5,604 nt of DNA, taken from contig JAUILJ010000586.1 in assembly GCA_030433055.1 (NCBI GenBank), forward strand, positions 1 to 5,604. The letters are read 5' to 3'. The notes beneath the pieces were generated by a model. That model saw only the letters and a list, made by a program, of their open reading frames with translations, had not been told where the DNA came from and ran no database searches. Below are positions 1 to 5,604 of this stretch, one piece after another. Each line of letters opens with the position of its first letter. The stretch's first letter is position 1. A program made the position numbers and the translations under genes. The DNA comes from Polyangia bacterium. GTDB taxonomy: Bacteria > Myxococcota_A > Polyangia > Polyangiales > Polyangiaceae.

Positions 1-702
1 TTTGGGGGAGGGCTCAAGTCACTGGGGCACGCTGGAGGAGGCTTTCACTTCGACAACGAAGGGCCGCAGCACCAGGTACACCTCGAGGACTATCGCCTGG
101 CTTCGCGGCCGGTGACCAACGGAGAGTTCCTGGAGTTCGTGCGCGACGGGGGCTACGGGGCACCGCTGCTCTGGTTGAGCGATGGCTGGGCCAGCGTGCG
201 GCAGGAAGGCTGGTGCGCGCCGCTCTACTGGGTCGAGCGAGACGGAGAGTTCTTCGAGTTTACCCTGGGCGGCCTGGAGCCCCTCGATTCGAGCGCGCCG
301 GTCTGCCACGTGAGCTACTTCGAGGCGGATGCCTTCGCCAGCTGGGCGAAGGCCCGGGTGCCGAGCGAGGCCGAGTGGGAAGCGGCGGCGCAGACCTTGA
401 AGGATCCCCAGGGAAATTTCGTCGAGAGTGGAGCGCTCCACCCTCGCGCAAGCTCAGCGCCTGGCCTCAGCCAAATGCACGGTGACGTGTGGGAGTGGAC
501 CGCGAGCGCCTACGCGCCATACCCTGGCTTCAAGGCCGCGCCAGGCGCCCTGGGTGAGTACAACGGCAAGTTCATGGTCAGCCAGCAGGTGCTGCGCGGC
601 GGCGCGTGCGTGACCAGTCAGAGCCACTTCCGCCCGACCTACCGGAACTTCTTCTACCCGGGGCAGCGCTGGATGTTCTCTGGGATCCGCCTCGCTGCCT
701 GA
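1..702 (+). CDS. egtB: Ergothioneine biosynthesis protein EgtB, C-terminal part (5' truncated by window edge)
   Basis: The reading frame is open from base 1 to a TGA at 700-702 and gives the last 233 residues of an EgtB-type sulfoxide synthase. EgtB is a non-haem iron enzyme that joins gamma-glutamylcysteine or cysteine to trimethylhistidine (hercynine) with O2, in the cytoplasm. The visible part is the formylglycine-generating-enzyme-like (C-type lectin) domain. Its markers are FDNEGPQH near window residue 18, RPVTNGEF near 36, LWLSDGW, APVCHVSY, PSEAEWE, HGDVWEWTASAY near 160, EYNGKFM, LRGGAC near 198 and RNFFYP near 215. The EYNGKF and YRNFFYP blocks are typical of EgtB rather than of generic sulfatase-modifying enzymes. 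The N-terminal DinB-like domain, with the iron-binding histidines, must lie upstream. No egtD methyltransferase follows: the next gene is convergent, so egtB ends its transcription unit. Family assignment is firm; the exact sulfur donor cannot be told. Confidence 0.9.
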   Translation, partial: FGGGLKSLGHAGGGFHFDNEGPQHQVHLEDYRLASRPVTNGEFLEFVRDGGYGAPLLWLSDGWASVRQEGWCAPLYWVERDGEFFEFTLGGLEPLDSSAPVCHVSYFEADAFASWAKARVPSEAEWEAAAQTLKDPQGNFVESGALHPRASSAPGLSQMHGDVWEWTASAYAPYPGFKAAPGALGEYNGKFMVSQQVLRGGACVTSQSHFRPTYRNFFYPGQRWMFSGIRLAA

Positions 703-760
703 CACGGCAGAGCGTCGTATGCCTCGCGCCCTGCACGCGCAGGAACTCCCGGGGGCTTGC
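703..760. other. Convergent intergenic gap between egtB and the symporter gene
   Basis: This 58-bp gap separates two convergent stop codons. It holds one short inverted repeat, CCTGC-ACGC-GCAGG at 730-743, which could form a 5-bp stem with a 4-nt loop. No T-run follows on either strand, so it is at best a weak or bidirectional termination element. Nothing else was recognised here. Confidence 0.4.
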
Positions 761-2446
761 TCAGGCGTTGGCGCTGGGGTGCGCATCCCGGGAGGCAAAA
801 CGCGACTGCTCGGCGCGGCCCTCGGCGCCTTCGGGTTGCTGTAGATCGTTGCCCTGAGGAATTAGCTTGGGCGCCAGCGCGACACCCAGCAGGCCCATGA
901 CGCTGCTCAGGATGAGCCCGTACGTTGCGGTCACGCCGGGGTTCAGCAGTCCCAGCTGCACCGCGCCTTGGTCGAACATCCAGCCCAGCGCTGTGCTCCC
1001 GAGCAGCCCATCGGAGAGCTGCATGCCTCGAGCTTTTGCCCAGCTGGCCCATCCGTACAAGCTGAAGTGCACGATTAGGCCGGTGCAGGCGGCGGCCAGC
1101 GCAGCGCGCTTGTCCATGCGCTTGAACAGGATGCCGAACAGGATAGGTACGGTGGACGCCGCGACGATCCCGTACACGCCGACCTGGCCGAAGATCCCCA
1201 GCAGCTTCGGTGGCTGAATCGAGATCAGGAGCGCGGCCACACCGATCGCCAACAAGATGGCTTGAGACGCTCGGTGCGCGATGCGAGCGCGCTGAGGCTC
1301 CTCGTACTTCCTGAGCAGGTTGTTTTCCGTGAGGTTCAGGAACAGGTCATTCGCGGCGATGCTCGAGAGCGCGACGAGGATGCCGTCGAGCGTGCTCATC
1401 CCAGCGGCGAGCAAGGCGACGGTGACGATGGAGAGCATCACCGGGCCGAAGCTGTTGGCCAGGTACACTGCCATCACCTGGTCCTGCCGGAAGGCGCCAG
1501 TGGCCGGATCCAGCAGCGCCTCCTTGGGTAGCTCCATCACCCGGGCGTACAAACCAACCAGCAGCAACGCGGTGAAGATGCCGAAGCTGATCAGCGTTAC
1601 CGCGAGGTATTGTCGGACCTCTCGCTTGCCCTTGACATAGAGCGCCTTGGTCATGATGTGCGGCTGACACACCAACGCGAAGCCAATGATGAAGCCCGCG
1701 ACGTAGACGGTGAACGGGCTGCTGAACAGCGGGCTCTTCGGGTTGACTCCGAGAACCAGGTTCGGATCCTGCGCCGCGATGCGATCCATGAAGGCGTCGA
1801 CCCCGTCGCTGAAGAAGTGCGCTCCGCTGGCGATGATCACCACGGACACCACCAGCATGATCACACCCTGGAGCGTGTTGGTGTAGGCGTGCGCGTAGGT
1901 GCCTCCGACGAACACATAGCTGAAGACGAAGCCCACGATGAGCAGCAGGCTCTCCAGGTTGTTGAGCCCCAACGTCTGCTGCATCACGATCGAGAGACCG
2001 CCTACGATCAGCACTACGAAGCTCAGGCTGAGCAGGTTGACCGCAGCGAAGAACACCGAGAGCGCCTTCGAGTCGTAGCGCTTGCCGGTCCACTGCGGCA
2101 GCGTGATAGCCTTGTGCTTCTCGCCGATCGCGCGGAAACCAGCGCTCATCACGATCAGCCCCACGGCGATGCCTAGCCCTGCGGAAAGACCGAGGTGCAT
2201 GAACGCGGAGAGGCCGTGCACGTAGACGAAGCCCGGGTTGATCACGAACGTCGCGGTCGACGCGATCGACGCAGCCAGCGTGATACCAACGACCCAAGGG
2301 TTCATGTTACCGCTGCCCACGGCGAAGGAGCGGATGTCCGTCGTTCGCTTGTGGCCGAGCCAAGCGAGGTAGCTCGTGCCCAGCATGTAGACCAGGAACA
2401 GGCCCCAGATGAGCGGCCGCTCGCTGATGAGTTCGATGTAGCGCAT
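761..2446 (-). CDS. Sodium:solute symporter family (SSS) transporter
   Basis: The predicted 561-aa inner-membrane protein belongs to the SSS/SSF family, which imports organic solutes (monocarboxylates, pantothenate, proline, sugars) with Na+. About 13 hydrophobic segments can be seen, near residues 9-31, 51-72, 80-101, 129-150, 164-182, 193-211, 245-262, 280-300, 335-367, 393-412, 416-441, 447-468 and 503-525; this is the usual SSS number. The block AAGMSTLDG (347-355) matches the family's Na2-site helix, with S351/T352 as likely Na+ ligands. GGTYAHAYTNTLQG (181-194) corresponds to the conserved GG...T..QG loop before TM6. The tail after about 527 is hydrophilic. The ATG at 2446 was chosen because hydrophobic TM1 follows at once and a G-rich GGGGGGAGG lies just upstream; a longer open frame continues upstream but is not family-like. 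It starts 17 bp after the SDR stop, so it is the last gene of that operon. The substrate cannot be read from sequence; an organic or fatty-acid-related anion is inferred from context. Confidence 0.88.
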   Translation of the reverse strand: MRYIELISERPLIWGLFLVYMLGTSYLAWLGHKRTTDIRSFAVGSGNMNPWVVGITLAASIASTATFVINPGFVYVHGLSAFMHLGLSAGLGIAVGLIVMSAGFRAIGEKHKAITLPQWTGKRYDSKALSVFFAAVNLLSLSFVVLIVGGLSIVMQQTLGLNNLESLLLIVGFVFSYVFVGGTYAHAYTNTLQGVIMLVVSVVIIASGAHFFSDGVDAFMDRIAAQDPNLVLGVNPKSPLFSSPFTVYVAGFIIGFALVCQPHIMTKALYVKGKREVRQYLAVTLISFGIFTALLLVGLYARVMELPKEALLDPATGAFRQDQVMAVYLANSFGPVMLSIVTVALLAAGMSTLDGILVALSSIAANDLFLNLTENNLLRKYEEPQRARIAHRASQAILLAIGVAALLISIQPPKLLGIFGQVGVYGIVAASTVPILFGILFKRMDKRAALAAACTGLIVHFSLYGWASWAKARGMQLSDGLLGSTALGWMFDQGAVQLGLLNPGVTATYGLILSSVMGLLGVALAPKLIPQGNDLQQPEGAEGRAEQSRFASRDAHPSANA

Positions 2447-2463
2447 GCCTCCCCCCGCGTCGC

Positions 2464-3213
2464 TCAGGTCATCACAAGGCCACCGTCCACGTCGAGCACG
2501 CGGGCGTTGAAGTAGTCGCACTCGATGCAGAAGCGCAGGGCGAGCCACAGGTCCTCGGGGACGCCGATGCGTCCAACGGGGATGGCCGCAACCAGCGCGT
2601 CCCGCGCCTTCTGGTTCATGCCCTGAGTCATCGGTGTCTCCACCATACCCGGCGCGATCCCTACGACTCGAGTGCCGAATCGGGCGAGCTCTCGCGCCCA
2701 CGTCACCGCGTTCGCCGCGAGCGCCGCCTTGGCGGCGACGTAGCTGGTCTGTCCGCGGTTTCCGTGGCGTGAGACCGAAGACATATTCACGATCAGGCTC
2801 GGGCGCTCCTCGCTTTCAGCGACCTGGAAGGCGAACTCCCGAGCCATGAACGTGGCGCCGCTGAGGTTGACCGCGGTGACCGCATCCCAGTCGGCCCTGG
2901 CCATCTTCGACAGCGCGCCCGTGTCGCGGGCCCGCTTCACCAGCAGGCCATCGCGGATGATGCCCGCGTTGTTCACCAGCAGGTTGAGGCCTCCCATGGT
3001 CTCTCGTGCCCAGGTGACGAACTGCTCGCACTCGGACTCTTGGCTCACGTCGAGGCGCCTACGATGAATGCCGCTGGGCAAGCGTTCGAGGCCGGCATCG
3101 TCCACGTCGCCCACGGCGACTCGCGCGCCAAGCTCGAACAGCCGCTGAGCGAAGTGCTGACCCATGCCTTTGGCTCCACCCGTGATGATTGCGCGACAGC
3201 TTTCCAGTTTCAC
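2464..3213 (-). CDS. Short-chain dehydrogenase/reductase, FabG/PhaB-like (3-oxoacyl reductase type)
   Basis: A 249-aa classical SDR, about the usual length. Visible motifs are the cofactor-binding TGGAKGMG (11-18), an acidic D36 after the second strand that suggests NAD(H) preference, NNAG (81-84), the structural N116, and the catalytic S145, Y158 and K162 (Y-V-A-A-K). IAPGMVETPM (186-195) and a terminal DVDGGL are also present. The NNAGIIRDGLL stretch and the SSVSRHGNRGQTSY region resemble FabG-like 3-oxoacyl reductases, so it probably interconverts a 3-oxoacyl and a 3-hydroxyacyl thioester. A 3-hydroxybutyrate dehydrogenase or other alcohol dehydrogenase is possible. The start is GTG, supported by GGGAGG four bases upstream; no alternative start precedes the glycine-rich motif. 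It lies 22 bp after the small upstream gene and 17 bp before the symporter gene, consistent with one transcript. Confidence 0.88.
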   Translation of the reverse strand: MKLESCRAIITGGAKGMGQHFAQRLFELGARVAVGDVDDAGLERLPSGIHRRRLDVSQESECEQFVTWARETMGGLNLLVNNAGIIRDGLLVKRARDTGALSKMARADWDAVTAVNLSGATFMAREFAFQVAESEERPSLIVNMSSVSRHGNRGQTSYVAAKAALAANAVTWARELARFGTRVVGIAPGMVETPMTQGMNQKARDALVAAIPVGRIGVPEDLWLALRFCIECDYFNARVLDVDGGLVMT

Positions 3214-3217
3214 GAAG

Positions 3218-3223
3218 CCTCCC
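3218..3223 (-). promoter_or_regulatory. Ribosome binding site of the SDR gene
   Basis: On the minus strand GGGAGG lies four bases before the GTG at 3213. It decides the GTG start, because no other start codon precedes the TGGAKGMG nucleotide-binding motif. Confidence 0.7.
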
Positions 3224-3235
3224 TCTCGTCCTCGC

Positions 3236-3637
3236 TCAGGGGTTCCCGCTCAGGCTCTGCGCGTGGAGTTCCTGGCTCGCCTGCGCGAACTCCACCTGCA
3301 GCCGCAGCACGTAGTTCAACGTATCTTTCGCGAGCCAAGCGCTCGCGTCTACCCAGTGCAACCAGCGTCCCAGGGCGAGGCTCGCGAGCTCGCCAACCAG
3401 CGCTTCGCCCGCACGGGTACTCGCGGAGCCAGCGGTGATTCCCGGAGGGAACATCCCCACAGGCATCAGTGCTGCGCCGCGCAGCCACAGCTCGTGCAGC
3501 GCGCCTGGGCCGTGGGGCACCGCTGTCCAGGAAAGCGCAGGTGTCCAAGAAAGCGCGGCTGCCTCGGAAAGCAGGCGTGACCACTCGCCGAGCAACTTGC
3601 TCCAGATCACGCCGTGCCTGGGCTGCTGATTGAACAC
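3236..3637 (-). CDS. Small Trp-rich helical protein of unknown function (possibly phasin-like)
   Basis: A 133-aa protein that I do not recognise. Its codons carry the strong third-position G/C bias of its neighbours, and it sits 22 bp upstream of the SDR gene as first gene of the operon. The GTG start is well bounded: an in-frame TAG lies four codons upstream (3647-3649) and GTG is the only start codon between, with a modest GGGGG before it. Eight tryptophans (12, 19, 31, 37, 51, 92, 95, 101) are an unusual load. Residues 11-37 and 76-127 look helical and amphipathic, and ALSWT occurs twice at 28-38. No signal peptide or convincing membrane span is seen. By context (a PhaE/phasin-like gene across the divergent promoter, under the same palindrome) it could be a granule-associated or lipid-surface protein; this is inference. 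An overlapping 161-aa minus-strand frame (3210-3695) is Arg-rich and judged spurious. Confidence 0.65.
   Translation of the reverse strand: MFNQQPRHGVIWSKLLGEWSRLLSEAAALSWTPALSWTAVPHGPGALHELWLRGAALMPVGMFPPGITAGSASTRAGEALVGELASLALGRWLHWVDASAWLAKDTLNYVLRLQVEFAQASQELHAQSLSGNP
3523..3576. repeat. Imperfect 18-bp tandem repeat, three units, inside the small gene
   Basis: Units are 3523-3540, 3541-3558 and 3559-3576. The first two match at 15 of 18 positions; the third is more diverged, at about 11 of 18 to the first. The core is TCCA(G/A)GAAAGCGC. Eighteen bases is six codons, so the repeat stays in frame and encodes the doubled ALSWT segment. This indicates local duplication within the gene. Confidence 0.6.
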
Positions 3638-3679
3638 GCCCCCAAGCTAGGGCAGCGGCCCCGAGCCGGTCAATCGAAA

Positions 3680-3694
3680 TGTTGCGTTGCAACA
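3680..3694. promoter_or_regulatory. Putative operator, copy 1 (TGTTGC-GTT-GCAACA)
   Basis: A perfect 6-bp inverted repeat around a 3-bp centre, identical to the copy at 3831-3845. It lies 42 bp upstream of the GTG start of the minus-strand operon, where a repressor could block that promoter. The inner part, TTGC-N3-GCAA, resembles the CTGC-N3/4-GCAG sites described for PhaR regulators of PHA granule genes. That resemblance is suggestive only; TetR-family binding is equally possible. Confidence 0.7.
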
Positions 3695-3830
3695 AAAAAC
3701 GCCGCTTGGTCCGGCGCCTGTGGCAGAAATATCCCTAAATACTGTGTGTATTCTCACCGTTGATGCATGCTGCGTCGCGAAACAAAAGGCCTTGACGACC
3801 GACGCTCGGATGGAGCAAGACGGACTGCGT

Positions 3831-3845
3831 TGTTGCGTTGCAACA
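3831..3845. promoter_or_regulatory. Putative operator, copy 2 (TGTTGC-GTT-GCAACA)
   Basis: An exact second copy of the 15-bp palindrome at 3680-3694, centred 151 bp away. It ends 19 bp before the chosen ATG of the hydrolase gene, so it would overlap the 5' leader or transcription start of the plus-strand operon. That is a typical repressor position. Its position argues against the in-frame TTG at 3838 as a start codon. Confidence 0.7.
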
Positions 3846-3857
3846 TGGGGTAGTGAC

Positions 3858-3862
3858 GGAGG
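3858..3862 (+). promoter_or_regulatory. Ribosome binding site of the hydrolase gene
   Basis: GGAGG lies two bases before ATG 3865 and five bases before the in-frame GTG 3868. The spacing fits GTG 3868 slightly better, so initiation could use either codon; the products differ by one residue. Either is better supported than TTG 3838 or GTG 3853. Confidence 0.55.
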
Positions 3863-3864
3863 CG

Positions 3865-4785
3865 ATGGTGCACTGGCGGTTCAGCAGTCCGGCTTTCTAC
3901 GAGGGGCCCGTTCCCGGGGCCCCGCGCCAGGACAGCTACGCTGACGTGTGTGGTGCGCGCATCCGCTATCGCGCGACGGGGCGGGGACCCGCCGTGGTCG
4001 TCCTGCATGGCTACGCGTCTTCGCTCGATGCGTGGGACGACGTCGTCCCCGCGCTGAGCGATCAGCATCGAGTGATCGCCCTGGATCTCAAGGGCTTCGG
4101 TTACAGCAGCCGCGGCGCCGGGGACTACTCTCCCGCGGCGCAAGCGCGCATCGTCCTCGCGCTGCTGGATCACCTGGGGATTTCCCGGACCTCGGTGGTG
4201 GGGCACTCCTGGGGAGCCTCAGTGGCGTTGGCCGTGAGCCTCGCGGCTCCCGAGCGCGTCGCCCGGCTCGCGCTCTACGACGCCTGGGTGTTCGAGGATC
4301 AACTGCCGGCGTGGATGGTGTTGGCGCGCGCCGACGGGATCGGGGAGTGGATGTTCGGCTGGAGCGGTCACGGTCATGTGGAGCGCACCATGCCCATCGC
4401 GTACTACGATCGCACCCGCATCACCCCCGATCGAGTGCGCCGGGTCGAGCAGCTGCTCGAGCTTCCAGGCAGCAAAGCCGCGGCGCTGGCTACCCTGCGC
4501 GCCCAGCGCTTCCGGCGCCAGGAGCATCGCTACGGCGAGATCCAGCAGCCGGTGCTCTTGCTGTGGGGTAGGGAAGACTGCATCTCGACCCTGCCCGTGG
4601 CTTACCGCCTGATGCGTCAGCTCCGGCACGCGGATCTCAAGCTTTATCCCCGCTGTGGGCACTTCCCCATGGTGGAGGCGCTCGAAGCATCCAACCGCGA
4701 CCTGCGGAGTTTCCTCGAAGCGGAGGTCGAAGCGGCGTCAGCGGACGCGCTAGGATCGGAGCTCAAGCGCAGGAGGGCGCCATGA
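3865..4785 (+). CDS. Alpha/beta hydrolase with Ser-Asp-His triad
   Basis: A 306-aa cytoplasmic alpha/beta-hydrolase-fold protein of normal length, without a signal peptide. The oxyanion-hole HG is at residues 48-49 (VVLHGYASS), the nucleophile elbow GHSWG puts Ser at 115, and the likely acid D238 (WGRED) and base H266 (CGHFP) follow in the expected order. A lid/cap region spans roughly 140-215. The family includes esterases, lipases, C-C bond hydrolases and some PHA depolymerases. The serine nucleophile rules out a canonical PHA synthase, which uses Cys. The ATG at 3865 was chosen for the adjacent GGAGG; GTG 3868 is nearly as good, and GTG 3853 or TTG 3838 are less likely. It is the first gene of the plus operon, overlapping the next by ATGA, which implies translational coupling to the phasin-like protein. 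Activity on a storage polyester or acyl ester is inferred, not shown. Confidence 0.85.
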   Translation: MVHWRFSSPAFYEGPVPGAPRQDSYADVCGARIRYRATGRGPAVVVLHGYASSLDAWDDVVPALSDQHRVIALDLKGFGYSSRGAGDYSPAAQARIVLALLDHLGISRTSVVGHSWGASVALAVSLAAPERVARLALYDAWVFEDQLPAWMVLARADGIGEWMFGWSGHGHVERTMPIAYYDRTRITPDRVRRVEQLLELPGSKAAALATLRAQRFRRQEHRYGEIQQPVLLLWGREDCISTLPVAYRLMRQLRHADLKLYPRCGHFPMVEALEASNRDLRSFLEAEVEAASADALGSELKRRRAP

Positions 4786-5102
4786 GTCTTCAATCCGTCA
4801 GTCCCTGGGGCGCGTTCAAGCGTTACTTCAAGGCGTGGGACAACGCCACCACACCCTACCTCGATAGCGTGCTCAAGAACCCGCTATTGCTCGAGCCTGT
4901 CGCGGGGTGCCTCGGCGCGGCGACCAGGCTCAAGCGCGCCGCGGACAGCGTGAGCGCTGGGCTCTGGTCGGGCCTGGGTCTGCCGACGCGGCGCGACCAG
5001 GAGCGCACGCTACACGTACTGCACGAACTGGAGAGCCGTCTGATCGACCTGGAAGAGCGCTTGGAGGACCTCCAAGGCTCAGCGAGCGATCTACGAGAGT
5101 AA
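4782..5102 (+). CDS. Phasin/PhaE-like small protein with C-terminal coiled coil
   Basis: A 106-aa protein. The N-terminal half (about 8-60) is predicted helical with aromatic and leucine residues. Then comes GLGLPTRRDQ (64-73), followed by a coiled coil at about 74-98 whose leucines 80, 83, 87, 90, 94 and 97 follow a perfect 3-4-3-4-3 heptad spacing. A G-L-P-(T/S)-R motif leading into a terminal leucine coiled coil is characteristic, to my knowledge, of class III PHA synthase subunit PhaE and related granule-associated proteins. It is much shorter than PhaE, so it may correspond only to that C-terminal module. The ATG overlaps the hydrolase TGA (ATGA at 4782-4785) and AGGAGGG lies about five bases upstream, so start and coupling are secure. 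A role as partner, activator or granule anchor for the hydrolase is inferred. The gene is clearly real; its function is moderately supported. Confidence 0.75.
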   Translation: MSLQSVSPWGAFKRYFKAWDNATTPYLDSVLKNPLLLEPVAGCLGAATRLKRAADSVSAGLWSGLGLPTRRDQERTLHVLHELESRLIDLEERLEDLQGSASDLRE

Positions 5103-5141
5103 ACGCGGAGCAAACGCGAGAAGTGAGTCTTGGGGGAAGCA

Positions 5142-5604
5142 TGGATGTCACGCCGTACTTGAAGGTCGAGAACGCCGCGCTGGTCTTGTTGGAGGCCGCC
5201 GCGAAGCACGGAGAGCTGCCACGCTTCATGCTCCCCGCGTCGGACCAGTTGCCGCAGGGTAACAAGCGTCGCAGCGGTTTCGAGCCCTTGAGCTGGCGTA
5301 CGCACGCTGCGCAGGTCGCGGCAGTGTGGCGGATGTTGTGTGACTTCGGTCTTGAAGCGGGTCAGCGCGCGGCGGTGTTCGGTCAGAACCGAGTGGAGTG
5401 GATGGCGGCTGCGCTCGGGATCCAAGCGGCGGGTGCAGCTTGCGTACCGGTCTATCCAGCCTCCACCGCGCCTCAGGCGGCCTACATCCTCAATCACAGC
5501 GACGCCCGCGTGGTCTTCGTGGGCTCGCTGGAGCTGCTGGGCAGGTTGATGGAGCGCGCTGATGAGCTGGGCGGCGTCGAGCGTGTGCAGCTGATCGATC
5601 CGGT
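5142..5604 (+). CDS. Long-chain acyl-CoA synthetase (AMP-forming), N-terminal part, 3' truncated
   Basis: An open frame from ATG 5142 runs off the right edge (154 codons). After a variable N-terminus it shows the typical start of the FAA1-type AMP-dependent acyl-CoA ligases: LSWRTHAAQVAAVWRML near 50-66, then GLEAGQRAAVFGQNRVEWM, then AGAACVPVYPASTAPQ and AYILNHSDARVVFVG around 114-128. The NR.EW, VPVYP.ST and YILNHS blocks are strongly diagnostic. The enzyme would activate a fatty acid with ATP to an acyl-AMP and then acyl-CoA. The AMP-binding P-loop and catalytic residues lie beyond the window. GGGGGA lies three bases before the ATG; an in-frame GTG at 5124 is a weaker alternative start. 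It follows the phasin-like gene by 39 bp and is probably the third gene of the operon. Confidence 0.88.

Larger units (their letters stand above)
3638..3864. promoter_or_regulatory. Divergent promoter region between the two operons
   Basis: This stretch of about 227 bp lies between the divergent starts of the small minus-strand gene and the plus-strand hydrolase gene, and should carry promoters for both. The centre (about 3725-3760) is clearly AT-richer than the surroundings and includes TAAATACTGTGTGTATTC, with a 5-bp inverted repeat AATAC/GTATT at 3738-3752. No clean sigma-70 -35/-10 pair could be assigned. A TTGACG at 3792-3797 is a possible plus-strand -35, but no good -10 follows at standard spacing. 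Two identical palindromes flank the AT-rich core. Confidence 0.7.

Noticed and set aside
730..743. Rho-independent terminator between egtB and the symporter gene
   Set aside because: The stem is only 5 bp and no T-run follows on either strand, so it was not called as a terminator.
1610..2176. 188-aa plus-strand frame antisense to the symporter
   Set aside because: Rich in Glu/Asp/Arg/His with no recognisable motif; it is the typical antisense shadow of a hydrophobic, GC-rich coding region.
1347..2297. 316-aa minus-strand frame within the symporter gene
   Set aside because: It lies fully inside the symporter coding sequence in another frame and has the Arg/Ala/His-rich composition of a high-GC shadow frame.
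2447..2701. N-terminal extension of the symporter reading frame up to 2701
   Set aside because: The extension is Arg/Gly/Pro-rich, overlaps the end of the SDR gene in another frame, and resembles no SSS N-terminus. ATG 2446 with its G-rich ribosome site precedes TM1 directly.
3948..4571. 207-aa plus-strand frame within the hydrolase gene
   Set aside because: It is the +1/+2 shadow of the hydrolase and almost entirely Arg/Ala/Gly/Pro; the hydrolase frame carries the full catalytic triad.
3865..4785. PHA synthase (PhaC) for the alpha/beta hydrolase
   Set aside because: The nucleophile motif is GHSWG with Ser; PhaC uses Cys in its lipase-like box, and the protein lacks the length and N-terminal features of class I or II PhaC.
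4856..5497. 213-aa minus-strand frame across the phasin-like and acyl-CoA synthetase genes
   Set aside because: Antisense to two well-supported genes, Arg/Ser-rich, with no family motif.

Overview
The window is GC-rich, with strong G/C preference at third codon positions, GTG starts and Shine-Dalgarno-type ribosome sites. It looks like the chromosome of a high-GC Gram-negative bacterium, perhaps a myxobacterium or another proteobacterium. That placement is inferred from composition and gene types; no rRNA or other taxonomic marker is present. No tRNA, CRISPR array or insertion sequence was seen.

Layout: (1) Bases 1-702 (+) are the C-terminal part of an EgtB-type ergothioneine sulfoxide synthase, cut by the left edge. 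(2) Convergent to it, a three-gene minus-strand operon runs from about 3637 down to 761: a small tryptophan-rich helical protein, a FabG/PhaB-like short-chain dehydrogenase/reductase, and a 13-helix sodium:solute symporter. The gaps between these genes are 22 and 17 bp. (3) An intergenic region of about 227 bp (3638-3864) separates this operon from a divergent plus-strand operon. It holds two identical 15-bp palindromes (TGTTGC-GTT-GCAACA), one near each gene start, and an AT-rich centre. (4) The plus-strand operon has a Ser-His-Asp alpha/beta hydrolase, a 106-aa phasin/PhaE-like protein that overlaps it by ATGA, and the start of a long-chain acyl-CoA synthetase cut by the right edge.

Interpretation: the two divergent operons probably form one regulon under a repressor that binds the twin palindromes. 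The content (3-oxoacyl reductase-like SDR, Na+-coupled transporter, acyl-CoA ligase, esterase/acyltransferase-fold enzyme, granule-associated-type small protein) fits uptake, activation and storage or mobilisation of fatty or hydroxy acids, possibly on a polyhydroxyalkanoate or lipid inclusion. No canonical PhaC synthase is present; the hydrolase has a serine nucleophile, not the synthase cysteine. The egtB gene appears unrelated to this cluster.
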